The notes beneath the pieces are model-generated. The model saw only the letters and a list, made by a program, of their open reading frames with translations, was not told where the DNA came from and searched no databases. Position numbers and translations under genes: made by a program. 17,730 bases of DNA from an uncultured bacterium (lineage in GTDB: Bacteria; Patescibacteriota; Minisyncoccia; Phycocordibacterales; PALSA-1337): the NCBI GenBank assembly GCA_903905325.1, contig CAIVGA010000033.1, forward strand, positions 1 to 17,730, read 5' to 3'. This document shows, piece by piece, positions 1 through 7,055 of the stretch (position 1 is its first letter; every line of letters begins with the position of its first letter).

Positions 1-7
1 ATATAAT

Positions 8-22
8 TTATTATTATTATTA
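8..22. repeat. (TTA)5 trinucleotide run beside a DnaA box
   Basis: Five TTA units occupy 8-22, followed by A and GGG (24-26) and then TGTGGATAT (27-35), which is a DnaA box with one mismatch on the minus strand. Box, short G/C spacer and trinucleotide A/T repeat resembles the basal unwinding arrangement (DnaA-trio) known from Bacillus subtilis. The exact trimer phase and polarity do not match the published consensus cleanly, so this is a resemblance only. Confidence 0.4.
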
Positions 23-199
23 AGGGTGTGGATATGGGGATATTTTTTTGTAGGCTCGTACTGGTTGGTCTTTTTTCTTTTCTCTTTCCACAACTTGTCT
101 GATAACATATAACTTCTATTAATAACTTTTTAACTTCTACTTTTTTACCTAACTTTTCCGGTGTTTTTAAACAAACTGTTTCACTACTTTTCAACAAAT

Positions 200-208
200 T
201 TATCCACA
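200..208 (+). promoter_or_regulatory. perfect DnaA box TTATCCACA
   Basis: An exact match to the consensus TTATNCACA lies 32 bases beyond the dnaA stop codon. DnaA-ATP binds such 9-mers at origins and at the dnaA promoter. It is the only perfect copy found in the non-coding parts of the window. Confidence 0.6.
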
Positions 209-239
209 AAATAATTTCACCACACCAATCACTACACAC

Positions 240-1583
240 CTATAACATTGATCTCAACTGTGCTACTTCCTGGCCCAACAAAGGGTTCTTTTTCAACTCC
301 TCCTTTACTTTTTCGTATGAGTGTATGACGGTTGTGTGATCTCTTCCCCCCAGCTTTTCCCCAATCGATGGAAAAGAAATTCCAAAATCTTCACGCAAGA
401 TATACATAATCATTTGGCGTGGATGAACCACCTCTTTTCTTCGGGTTTTGTTGTAAATACTCTCCTCCTCTATATTGTAGTAATCAGCCACAACCTTTAC
501 CACATCTTTTACTGCCACAACTCTCTTTGGTTTGGCATTGTTCTTGAGGATGTTTCTAATTTCATTCAAGCTTAGTTCCCTGTTTTTAAGTTGTGTTTGG
601 CAAGCAATTATATTGACCGCTCCTTCTATTTCACGAATGTTGTCCTCGATTGTTGAAGCTAAATAATCTATAATTTCTGGTCCAAGGATAATGTTGTGTA
701 CAGCACATTTTGTCTTTACTAGGGCCATACGAGATTCCCTGTCTGGTTCTTGTATATCTACCACCATTCCAGTGCCAAAACGGCTGCGTAGGCGGTCTTC
801 TAGGCCGGGAATGATGTTTGGGTGCCTATCAGATGAGAAAACGAGCTGACGGCCTGAATCTTTGAATATATTGAAGAAATGGAAGAGCTCTTCTTGAAAT
901 TTATCTTTACCTGAGAAGAATTGGACGTCATCCATGATGACCACATCGTATTTACGGTACTTCTCTTTGAATTGTTGAGCCTTATTCTCTTGGAGGGCGG
1001 TGAAGAATTCTGATCCAAATCTTTCTGATGTGAGGTAAAACACTTTTTTGTTAGGAAAATCTTTCTTTATCTTGTTTCCAACAGCTTGTATCAAGTGTGT
1101 CTTGCCACGACCAGGACTTCCGTAGACGAATAATGGGTTATAAGTTTGTCCAGGAGTTTTTATAACCGTCTGAGAGGCTGCGTGAGCGAGTTCATTGAAT
1201 GGGCCAACTACGAAAGTCTCAAATGTATAGCGAGGATTGAGATTATCTTCTTTGTTGATGTAAAAATCCTGCAAAGGCATGGAAATTGTTGGAGTTACTG
1301 TTGGGTTTTTCTTATTTCCCCCCTTTTCTCCACTCTCCTTCTCCACTACGTACTCAAGTGCGCGCACTTGCTCGTTTGCTTGGCGGAGAATTTTCAAAAT
1401 TGAGTTATGAAACTTTTTATTGAGCCATTGTTGAGTAAATGAATTTGGTACTCCGAGATATATAACACCATCTTGTTCCTTTATGATACGTGTTTCTTTG
1501 AACCAAGTTGAGAAGTTTGCACGCGATACGGCTGTTTCTATCTCTACTAGAGCGCTTTCCCAGAGTTTTACGTGATCATTCAT
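240..1583 (-). CDS. dnaA: chromosomal replication initiator protein DnaA
   Basis: DnaA binds oriC, melts it and recruits the replicative helicase. The 447-aa product has the usual four-part layout: an N-terminal helical domain (about 1-80), a polar linker (about 81-105), an AAA+ domain with Walker A GSPGRGKT (155-162) and Walker B VVIMDD (214-219), and a DNA-binding domain IV ending in the signature GGRDHTTVIHS (412-422). The frame is open back to a TTG at 1631, but I chose the ATG at 1583: it gives a normal DnaA N-terminus, and a -10-like hexamer lies 10 bases upstream of it. No Shine-Dalgarno is visible. The leucine usual in the GLGKTH loop is Arg159 here. The gene diverges from rpmH, and two DnaA-box-like sites in its 5' region suggest autoregulation. 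The stop is TAG. Confidence 0.97.
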   Translation of the reverse strand: MNDHVKLWESALVEIETAVSRANFSTWFKETRIIKEQDGVIYLGVPNSFTQQWLNKKFHNSILKILRQANEQVRALEYVVEKESGEKGGNKKNPTVTPTISMPLQDFYINKEDNLNPRYTFETFVVGPFNELAHAASQTVIKTPGQTYNPLFVYGSPGRGKTHLIQAVGNKIKKDFPNKKVFYLTSERFGSEFFTALQENKAQQFKEKYRKYDVVIMDDVQFFSGKDKFQEELFHFFNIFKDSGRQLVFSSDRHPNIIPGLEDRLRSRFGTGMVVDIQEPDRESRMALVKTKCAVHNIILGPEIIDYLASTIEDNIREIEGAVNIIACQTQLKNRELSLNEIRNILKNNAKPKRVVAVKDVVKVVADYYNIEEESIYNKTRRKEVVHPRQMIMYILREDFGISFPSIGEKLGGRDHTTVIHSYEKVKEELKKNPLLGQEVAQLRSML

Positions 1584-1593
1584 AGGTAGGACT

Positions 1594-1599
1594 AGTATA
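1594..1599 (-). promoter_or_regulatory. possible dnaA -10 element (TATACT)
   Basis: TATACT on the minus strand ends 10 bases before the dnaA ATG at 1583. A TTGCAA (-35-like) sits 15 bases upstream of it. If used, the transcript would start only a few bases before the ATG, which would exclude the alternative TTG start at 1631. AT-richness makes chance matches likely. Confidence 0.35.
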
Positions 1600-1643
1600 T
1601 ACTTGTTTTGAAATTTGCAAATCTTGCGCAAAGTCGAAAAAAC

Positions 1644-1663
1644 TGTTGATAAGTTGTGGACAA
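1644..1663 (-). promoter_or_regulatory. two adjacent DnaA-box-like sites between dnaA and rpmH
   Basis: Reading the minus strand, TTGTCCACA (1655-1663) and TTATCAACA (1644-1652) lie 2 bases apart in the same orientation. Each differs from TTATCCACA at one position. Located between the divergent dnaA and rpmH genes, they could serve dnaA autoregulation or form the second half of a bipartite origin. Confidence 0.5.
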
Positions 1664-1693
1664 AATTGACTTGTTAAAAAAAGATCTATAGTT

Positions 1694-1722
1694 TTGCAAA
1701 GATATCTCTAGTATGTTATGGT
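1694..1722 (+). promoter_or_regulatory. putative rpmH promoter with extended -10
   Basis: TTGCAA (1694-1699) is followed after exactly 17 bases by TATGGT (1717-1722), preceded by TG at the extended -10 position. The -10 ends 6 bases before the rpmH ATG, so the transcript would be leaderless. A competing reading is TTGACT (1666-1671) with TATAGT (1687-1692), spacer 15, which would give a leader of about 30 bases. Confidence 0.4.
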
Positions 1723-1728
1723 GTTCGC

Positions 1729-1866
1729 ATGTCATTCACATATAATCCAAAGAAAAGAAAGCGCTCGAAGAGTCACGGTTTTCGTGTTCGCTCAAAAACT
1801 CCAGGTGGACGTAAGGTTCTCGCAAAGAGACGTGCTAGAGGACGCAAGCGTATTGCTGTTAAATAA
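1729..1866 (+). CDS. rpmH: 50S ribosomal protein L34
   Basis: This 45-aa, very basic protein is bacterial ribosomal protein L34 of the large subunit. It shows the family landmarks: an N-terminal aromatic/Asn-Pro start (SFTYNPKKRKR), the KSHGFRVR core, and the C-terminal GRKVLAKRRARGRKR. The usual length is 44-46 residues, so it is complete. It starts a short plus-strand run with rnpA and yidC, the conserved neighbourhood beside dnaA. No Shine-Dalgarno precedes the ATG; a -10-like element lies 6 bases upstream. A hairpin directly after its stop may separate its expression from rnpA. Confidence 0.96.
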   Translation: MSFTYNPKKRKRSKSHGFRVRSKTPGGRKVLAKRRARGRKRIAVK

Positions 1867-1869
1867 CTT

Positions 1870-1890
1870 TTGGCGAGCTACGCCAATTTT
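1870..1890 (+). terminator. hairpin plus TTTT between rpmH and rnpA
   Basis: TTGGCG (1870-1875), loop AGCTA, CGCCAA (1881-1886) is a perfect 6-bp stem followed by TTTT (1887-1890). The rnpA ATG comes immediately after. It has the form of a weak intrinsic terminator or attenuator filling almost all of the 24-base gap. It would leave rpmH mRNA abundant and rnpA read through at a lower level. The short T-tract means termination would be partial at best. Confidence 0.55.
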
Positions 1891-2280
1891 ATGCTTAAAA
1901 AATCCCAACGACTCACAACGTCTCAATTAGAGCGCGTTTTGAAAGATGGTAAAGTGGCACATACAGCACTGTTTACTGTGCGGGCCCTAAATGGAGGTGT
2001 TTCTACTATAAGACCTATCGACAAACCAGCCAAATTTGCCGTAGTTGTTTCAAAGAAAGTTGCAAAAACTGCGGTTGGAAGAAACTTCCTTAGGAGGAGG
2101 ATTTATGAAGTGCTTGGTTTAAAAGGTTGTGAATCTGGCAGTAATTCTTATTGTTTAATTAATCAAGTAAAAAACGGATCCCTCGTAGCGATTTTTGCAA
2201 AAAATAGATCAGAGAAGTTTTCTTTGTTTGAACTTAAAAAACAAATAGGGGCGTCCTTTCTGAAGGTTGGTGTGCTTTAG
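1891..2280 (+). CDS. rnpA: ribonuclease P protein component
   Basis: This is the protein subunit of RNase P, which helps the catalytic RNA remove 5' leaders from pre-tRNAs. The 129-aa product begins MLKKSQRLTTSQLERVLKDG, typical of the family, and carries the basic RNR region, here VAKTAVGRNFLRRRIYE (58-74), in the central cleft helix. Overall homology is moderate but position after rpmH is diagnostic. The frame is open to a TTG at 1870, but the ATG at 1891 gives the family-like N-terminus, and the earlier start lies in the hairpin. The ATG follows the hairpin T-tract directly, so there is no room for a Shine-Dalgarno. The stop is TAG. Confidence 0.92.
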   Translation: MLKKSQRLTTSQLERVLKDGKVAHTALFTVRALNGGVSTIRPIDKPAKFAVVVSKKVAKTAVGRNFLRRRIYEVLGLKGCESGSNSYCLINQVKNGSLVAIFAKNRSEKFSLFELKKQIGASFLKVGVL

Positions 2281-2307
2281 TTGATATGGTGGTGGGTAGA
2301 ATATAGT
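2281..2307 (+). promoter_or_regulatory. possible yidC promoter
   Basis: TTGATA (2281-2286), immediately after the rnpA stop, and TATAGT (2302-2307) are separated by 15 bases, shorter than the ideal 17. A transcript would carry a leader of roughly 75-80 bases before yidC. The rest of the 111-base gap (2281-2391) shows no gene, hairpin or Shine-Dalgarno. Confidence 0.3.
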
Positions 2308-2391
2308 CTTGCTTAAAAAATTCTCAAAACAACCAAAATGTGATAGAGTGCCACTTACAACCTTAAAAGCTATCTAATACCCCCCTTTACC

Positions 2392-3162
2392 ATGTATAAT
2401 CAATTTATCTTTCTCCCCCTGTATAATAGCCTCGTTTTTCTTATGGGAATCCCGGGAATAGACGTAGGACTTGCTGTAATCCTGTTTACTATAATTGTCC
2501 GTCTGATTCTGTTTCCTCTTTCCAAGAGTGCTCTTCTCACACAGGTGCGCATGAAACAGGTAGAGCCCGAATTGAACAAGATTAAGGTCCAATATGCTAA
2601 TGACAAGCAGACTCAAGCAAAGAAGATGATGGAGCTGTATAAAACACATAAAGTAAAACCTTTTTCTGGTGTTCTTTTGCTTTTTATTCAACTTCCTATT
2701 CTCCTAGCCCTTATCTCAGTTTTTTATAAGATAATTCCAAACGTCGAACCAACCCTTCTTTATAGTTTTATTCACGCTCCAGCAGCGAGCACTACCCTTC
2801 TCGGTATAAATATCTTAGGAAAAAGTCTAATTCTCTCTCTTTTAACTGGAGTAATTCAATTTCTTCAACTTCATTATTCTCTCGCGTCACATCAACAACG
2901 CCACATTGCTAAAAATACTCCTTTAGTAATGAAAGACGTGAGTGGAAAAACACTAACCGGACCGGCTAAGGTTGATTTTGCCACTTCCATGAACAACCAA
3001 ATGAAATATTTAATGCCTTTTTTAGCCTTTGCTTCTACGTATTGGATTATTCCTTCCAGATTTCCTCAAGCCGCTTCTATTATCGCGATATATTGGTCAG
3101 TTAGTACCCTGTTTACTCTCGGACAAGAGCTCTATATACGCAAAAGACACATCAAGTTTTAG
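2392..3162 (+). CDS. yidC: membrane protein insertase YidC/Oxa1 family
   Basis: YidC/Oxa1 inserts proteins into the cytoplasmic membrane, alone or with Sec. The 256-aa product is the short core form without the large periplasmic domain of proteobacterial YidC. It has a first membrane segment with the conserved hydrophilic-groove arginine (Arg37 in TIIVRLILFPLSK), a charged cytoplasmic hairpin with helical residues (about 50-85), further membrane segments near 92-110, 135-160, 205-222 and 224-243, and a basic tail LYIRKRHIKF that could contact ribosomes. It lies third in the rpmH-rnpA-yidC run; yidD and jag, common neighbours elsewhere, are absent. Its TAG stop overlaps the stop codon of the convergent minus-strand gene by four bases. 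Confidence 0.95.
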   Translation: MYNQFIFLPLYNSLVFLMGIPGIDVGLAVILFTIIVRLILFPLSKSALLTQVRMKQVEPELNKIKVQYANDKQTQAKKMMELYKTHKVKPFSGVLLLFIQLPILLALISVFYKIIPNVEPTLLYSFIHAPAASTTLLGINILGKSLILSLLTGVIQFLQLHYSLASHQQRHIAKNTPLVMKDVSGKTLTGPAKVDFATSMNNQMKYLMPFLAFASTYWIIPSRFPQAASIIAIYWSVSTLFTLGQELYIRKRHIKF

Positions 3163-4454
3163 CTTCTCACTAAGTCGAGTGACCAGAATGATAGATCGTT
3201 TTTGTTCATAAAGAATAAGTAAGTGTCTTTACTGTCTAAACTGAGGTTAAAGGCGTCTATAACTCTGTCAGCTTGGCCAATAATTTGTCCAACCATATGA
3301 ACTTCTCCTGTAGTAGCATTTACTGACCACATCTTATCAACCGTTGAAAGTGATCCTGTATACCAATCATCAGGATACGTTCCTGAGACGGGCTGGAAAG
3401 GCACTGCACAGTAAACAAGATCTTTATAGAAATTACCCCAAGCACATTTGTCTGCCAAGGTGTTTATCAAAGCCGTGACACCGGAATTGGTTGCGACGGT
3501 GTATATGTCTGTGACCACATCATTGTTTTGTCCTGTTATTGAGACGATGACATGCTTTCCATCATGGCTTACACGAGTACTCATACCGTTGTAAGGACCA
3601 AGAACCTTTTTCCAAACACCAGTTGTAGGATTCACGAAGTAAAGGAAGCCGCCCATCGTAGAATTACCCTTTGTTGTTATGGCAATAATGTTGCTAACGG
3701 GCCACTCGACGTTGATTTGTGTTAATGGAGTTGTGAAGATTTTTACAACCTTAGTTCCGTCAAAGTTGGCGGTGTAGCCAGATGAACCGATCCCCTCTTT
3801 TACCAAGAAGAATATTTTGTCTCCTGCTGGAGATACGGCGATGGCTATTGTGTTGGCTGGAAGCTGTTTTCCTTTTAGATTATAAGGCGCCGTGGTAGAT
3901 ATGGTAGATATGGTAGACGTTGTGCTTGCTACTGGTGCAATCGCTGGTGCCAATAGAGCTGCATACACAGTAGATGGGGCCGACGTATTATTTGGAAGCA
4001 TCATCCCGACAAAAGCTGATATGTTTGTGTTCCAGACACTCGTATATATGCGTGGCAAAATCGTAGTTGAAAGCGTAGTTATATTTAAAGAATTTTCCTT
4101 AGCTTCATATATTGTTCCACGACCACGATCAATCCAATGTACCACTGTTGTAGAAGCAGTAGTACTGGCGGCGTATCCACCAATCGGGGTGTTGCTCAAA
4201 AGTCTAAGAACTGGAATTTGTCCTACAGGACTAGAGGTTGTGGCGTAAGTGTTGTTGTTTGTATTGCCACTCTGGCCATTCTTGCCAGTCACAGATTGTC
4301 CGGGACGATTCAGGGGTACAAATAAAGGAGAGGTTGTGGCTATTCCTGTGGTGGATTGCCCAAACTCGTTATGAGACATAAACCAAAATGCACCAAAACC
4401 AATGGCTATGATGACGATGGCTGACAATATGATTATGAGTGTGCGGTTGGTCAT
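3159..4454 (-). CDS. membrane-anchored secreted protein, WD40/TolB-like beta-propeller
   Basis: The 431-aa product has one N-terminal membrane segment (about 5-26) used as a signal anchor, then a Ser/Thr/Gly/Asn-rich linker (about 30-80), then an extracellular domain. That domain contains repeated beta-propeller-type phrases: IAVSPAGDKIFFLV, RVSHDGKHVIVSI and a terminal SLDSKDTYLFFMNKNDLSFW. These resemble TolB/WD40-like blades (SPDG-K-I pattern), so a propeller fold is inferred; the partner is unknown. It is the last gene of the minus-strand secretion locus, 9 bases after the pilin-like gene, so co-transcription is likely. A TATAAA lies 8 bases before the ATG but overlaps the upstream stop codon. 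There is no Shine-Dalgarno. The end overlaps yidC tail to tail by four bases. Confidence 0.85.
   Translation of the reverse strand: MTNRTLIIILSAIVIIAIGFGAFWFMSHNEFGQSTTGIATTSPLFVPLNRPGQSVTGKNGQSGNTNNNTYATTSSPVGQIPVLRLLSNTPIGGYAASTTASTTVVHWIDRGRGTIYEAKENSLNITTLSTTILPRIYTSVWNTNISAFVGMMLPNNTSAPSTVYAALLAPAIAPVASTTSTISTISTTAPYNLKGKQLPANTIAIAVSPAGDKIFFLVKEGIGSSGYTANFDGTKVVKIFTTPLTQINVEWPVSNIIAITTKGNSTMGGFLYFVNPTTGVWKKVLGPYNGMSTRVSHDGKHVIVSITGQNNDVVTDIYTVATNSGVTALINTLADKCAWGNFYKDLVYCAVPFQPVSGTYPDDWYTGSLSTVDKMWSVNATTGEVHMVGQIIGQADRVIDAFNLSLDSKDTYLFFMNKNDLSFWSLDLVRS
3892..3918. repeat. 9-bp tandem repeat, three copies, inside CDS
   Basis: On the plus strand GTGGTAGAT, ATGGTAGAT and ATGGTAGAC follow one another with single changes. 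The repeat is in frame in the minus-strand gene and encodes a Ser-Thr-Ile low-complexity stretch (TSTISTIST) between putative propeller segments. Slippage could vary this linker length without shifting the frame. Confidence 0.7.
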
Positions 4455-4463
4455 GGAAATAGT

Positions 4464-5990
4464 TTATAATTGACTATTTGGGCCTACTTGTTTATTTACT
4501 ATCGATTTTACAGCGTTGATTTTTGTTTGCATTTGATCAATTTGATCCTGCGTTATTTGTCCATTATTTTTAACACTATCAAGATTTGCTTGAGCAGCAG
4601 TAATATAATCTTTTACTGTTGTATATGTGTCAGCTCGTCCATTTGGTATTACACCTAAAATTGTATTGTCTTGCGTAAGTGAAGTCCAACTAGGATTGCT
4701 CCAGCTTGAATTAGCACTTAACATTTGTTGAACCCCATCAAGTTCAATATTTGCCTTAGATAATGCTGCTTGCTGAGTGATTCCTACTTGAGTGCTATTG
4801 GTATTTCCCGCGGGTATCGTTAAAGTGCCAGATAATGACTCTGGGGGTTGTTGGGTTGCAGCAATATAGTCTATTTTTTTAAGCTCTGTATTTATACGAT
4901 TGTTTATACTTGTTAAGTCCGTATTTCCTTTAATTGATGAGTCAAACGTACTATTTTCTGAACTCATTAATGATTGTGCCGTTGCCACCGATGCGGTTGT
5001 TAGTTGTGTCGTCTCTTGATCTTGCGCAATTGTCATTTGATTTGCAATAGCTACTGCCGCCGGCCCACCCAAGGCTGATGCATTTTGTGCCATGGCGGCA
5101 CAGCCCTCGGCGTCTTGCCCAGTTGGGGCACCAATGCTTTGGGCGAGTTGATCACACAAGGCTGCTTGTTGTGTATAAGCTGCAGCTGCCTGGCTGGCAG
5201 CTTGTTGTGCTTGGGCTAGTTGGGCTACGGCTGTAGCATTGTTTTGATCTATTTGTGATTGAAGTAAGTTTATTCCCCCCAAAGCATTTTGAGTAGCATC
5301 ATTCTCTTTTATCCCCAACGGCGCCACCAACCCATTTGGTATATCTACCAATTTAGGGTTAATCGTTCTTAAAATTAAAAATGAGCACAAAACAAGCAAG
5401 AGTCCTTTCACAGCGTTCGATAACCGTGCTCTGGCGTTCTCTTTTCCTTGGAAAGCATCTGTTGTCATGTATTCGAAACCTCCTAGTACGAGCATAAATA
5501 CAGCTGCTACACCGGCTAAAGCTATGAACAAGTTGAACATTTTTTGTACGTAGCCATTAATGTCTACCTCATTCATTAAAGAACCATTACCACCACTACA
5601 AGTAACTGTTGGGCTAGAAATACAAGGTAATGGTGATAGTGTGGTGTATGTGGTGATGTTATTACCGACTATAGGAGCAGAATCAGTTGGGGTAACATTG
5701 GGACCAGTATAACGGGGGGCATTTGTTGTGTCTGGTATCACTGGTGTTGGAGAAACAACGGTGTTATTAGCATTTGGAACACCAATACTGTTTGGACTTG
5801 TTACTTGTGCAGGAGAAGTTGAAATAATACCATTATTCAGAAATACAGTTTGACCACTGGTGCCACTGGTGATGCCGCCCAAATTTGAAATTTGTGCTTT
5901 GACTGTTTCTGTCTTTTCGATAGACATCATTAAAATAATTAAGATGATTGCTAGCAAACAGGGCCACTTATTTAATGTATTTTTTTTCAT
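4464..5990 (-). CDS. TrbC/VirB2-like pilin core in a large secreted protein
   Basis: The 508-aa product has a signal peptide (1-32), a Ser/Thr/Pro-rich segment (about 40-135), then a compact two-helix membrane unit (147-171 and 192-210) joined by a polar loop (FEYMTTDAFQGKENARARL). The second helix ends ILRTINPKLVDI. This two-helix pattern with a K/R-rich loop and terminal INP motif is typical of TrbC/VirB2 pilin-like proteins in Patescibacteria loci. What follows is unusual: about 290 residues rich in Ala and Gln and then Ser/Thr, predicted helical, possibly coiled coil (240-345, 455-495). The ATG at 5990 is one base after the upstream stop, suggesting coupled translation; an in-frame ATG at 6017 would overlap that gene. 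It could be a pilus subunit or a fixed channel component. Confidence 0.8.
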   Translation of the reverse strand: MKKNTLNKWPCLLAIILIILMMSIEKTETVKAQISNLGGITSGTSGQTVFLNNGIISTSPAQVTSPNSIGVPNANNTVVSPTPVIPDTTNAPRYTGPNVTPTDSAPIVGNNITTYTTLSPLPCISSPTVTCSGGNGSLMNEVDINGYVQKMFNLFIALAGVAAVFMLVLGGFEYMTTDAFQGKENARARLSNAVKGLLLVLCSFLILRTINPKLVDIPNGLVAPLGIKENDATQNALGGINLLQSQIDQNNATAVAQLAQAQQAASQAAAAYTQQAALCDQLAQSIGAPTGQDAEGCAAMAQNASALGGPAAVAIANQMTIAQDQETTQLTTASVATAQSLMSSENSTFDSSIKGNTDLTSINNRINTELKKIDYIAATQQPPESLSGTLTIPAGNTNSTQVGITQQAALSKANIELDGVQQMLSANSSWSNPSWTSLTQDNTILGVIPNGRADTYTTVKDYITAAQANLDSVKNNGQITQDQIDQMQTKINAVKSIVNKQVGPNSQL

Positions 5991-5991
5991 T

Positions 5992-7005
5992 TTATTGGAA
6001 ATTTGCTGTGAATGCACCGCTTAATCTTTGCAGGATATTATTTTGACTACTCATTGTCAGTGTAATATTAGATGATCCAGATGCTCCGTCTGGAGCACGT
6101 AGTACAACAATATCTCCAGAATCCAATTCTGGGTGATCGACATCATTTATCATCCAACTTCTTAATATATTACTGGCAGCGCTAGCAATGTAGTTCAAAC
6201 CAAATGGTACTGCGATAACGGAAGTTTCTTTTTGAGAACCGATATACAAAGAGTCGCCTATAGATCGGTTATATAAAGGTCCATATAGTGGATCTACTGT
6301 GTAAAAAGTGACTGATGGTGCTTGGGGAATTGCAGAGGCAGTTCCGCTTATTTGATTGGTTCCATCTCTGGTTGTTACATCAACCGTTAGAGAGTATGCT
6401 CGCGGGACTAGAGAGCCTGGTATATCTATATACTGTCTTCCATAACCAGACTGGTCGCTCAAAACCGTGCCAGTATCTGCGGTCCATTTATATACAAGAG
6501 TAGCAGGATCATATTCAACACCTGAAGAATTTGCGAGATGTGGTATTGCGATCATACGTACAACATTTTGGTAAACCGGTAGAATTTTTCCTAAGAAAAA
6601 TGGTGGCACGTAACCATCTGTTTCAACTATCATATCTATTTCTCCGGATTTTATGTCGATACTATTTGATATTTGCTGACCAGTCTGGAGAGAACCTAGT
6701 ACAGATACGGTTGTTGTTTTTCCCAGAGGAGGGGCTTTTATTGTCAGTGTTGTGACACCAATACCTTTTTGTTTTTGAACACCGCCAACCACCCAAACCA
6801 AATTAGCTGTATTTATATCAATTACATAACTAACTGCTGTGATAGTGACAGAGTCCCCAGGAGCTGGATTTTCTGGTGATGATGATAAAGTTATAGTACT
6901 GACAGCATCTGGAATACTTTGTGCGTGAATGGTACTGGAAAAAGAAAAGCCGGTAATAGCTGTGATAGTTAGAGTTAATATAAAGAAAGTACGAAGAGTC
7001 TTCAT
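5992..7005 (-). CDS. secreted Ig-like domain protein of the secretion locus
   Basis: The 337-aa product begins with a clear signal peptide (MKTLRTFFILTLTITAITGF... ending HAQ near 29). The mature part is beta-rich. A first Ig-like domain (about 35-125) has the phrases ENPAPGDSVTITA and LVWVVGGV; a second (about 130-225) includes LVYKWTADTG; a third C-terminal unit (about 226-337) ends SNITLTMSS and a short tail. No membrane anchor is visible after the signal peptide. Function is unknown; extracellular scaffolding or adhesion around the pilin is inferred from its position one base upstream of the pilin-like gene. An extended -10-like element sits 8 bases before the ATG. Confidence 0.85.
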   Translation of the reverse strand: MKTLRTFFILTLTITAITGFSFSSTIHAQSIPDAVSTITLSSSPENPAPGDSVTITAVSYVIDINTANLVWVVGGVQKQKGIGVTTLTIKAPPLGKTTTVSVLGSLQTGQQISNSIDIKSGEIDMIVETDGYVPPFFLGKILPVYQNVVRMIAIPHLANSSGVEYDPATLVYKWTADTGTVLSDQSGYGRQYIDIPGSLVPRAYSLTVDVTTRDGTNQISGTASAIPQAPSVTFYTVDPLYGPLYNRSIGDSLYIGSQKETSVIAVPFGLNYIASAASNILRSWMINDVDHPELDSGDIVVLRAPDGASGSSNITLTMSSQNNILQRLSGAFTANFQ

Positions 7006-7013
7006 TGCGCTTT

Positions 7014-7022
7014 ATTTTAGCA
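7014..7022 (-). promoter_or_regulatory. extended -10 element TGCTAAAAT before Ig-like gene
   Basis: On the minus strand TG-C-TAAAAT (one mismatch to TATAAT) ends 8 bases before the ATG at 7005. This spacing would place the transcript start at or within a base or two of the ATG. No -35 match is obvious, as is common for extended -10 promoters. Confidence 0.4.
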
Positions 7023-7055
7023 TTTTAATGGAAACTTGCATGTGAGTTATTAACT

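Larger units (their letters stand above)
1..239. other. AT-rich non-coding region downstream of dnaA, candidate oriC element
   Basis: No coding sequence is recognisable here. The stretch lies just past the dnaA stop codon, where dnaN usually follows and where many bacteria keep all or part of oriC. It holds a perfect TTATCCACA DnaA box (200-208), a one-mismatch box on the other strand (27-35), weaker CTTTCCACA (84-92) and TTTTCAACA (188-196) sites, and a (TTA)5 run next to the 27-35 box. Box clustering, AT-richness and position beside dnaA suggest an origin, but origin function is inferred. dnaN is not in the window, so whether it lies to the left is unknown. Confidence 0.5.

Noticed and set aside
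1584..1631. Longer DnaA starting at TTG 1631
   Set aside because: The extra 16 residues are unlike DnaA N-termini, and a -10-like element lies inside that stretch.
2374..2691. Minus-strand 105-aa open frame opposite yidC
   Set aside because: It overlaps the conserved yidC coding sequence and its translation resembles no protein family.
3168..3185. TCACT/AGTGA hairpin near the yidC stop as terminator
   Set aside because: The stem is only 5 bp and the nearest T-run is about 15 bases farther on.
5184..5202. Perfect 7-bp inverted repeat AGCTGCC/GGCAGCT
   Set aside because: It lies inside the pilin-like gene in a run of Ala and Gln codons that produces such repeats by codon use; there is no T-tract.
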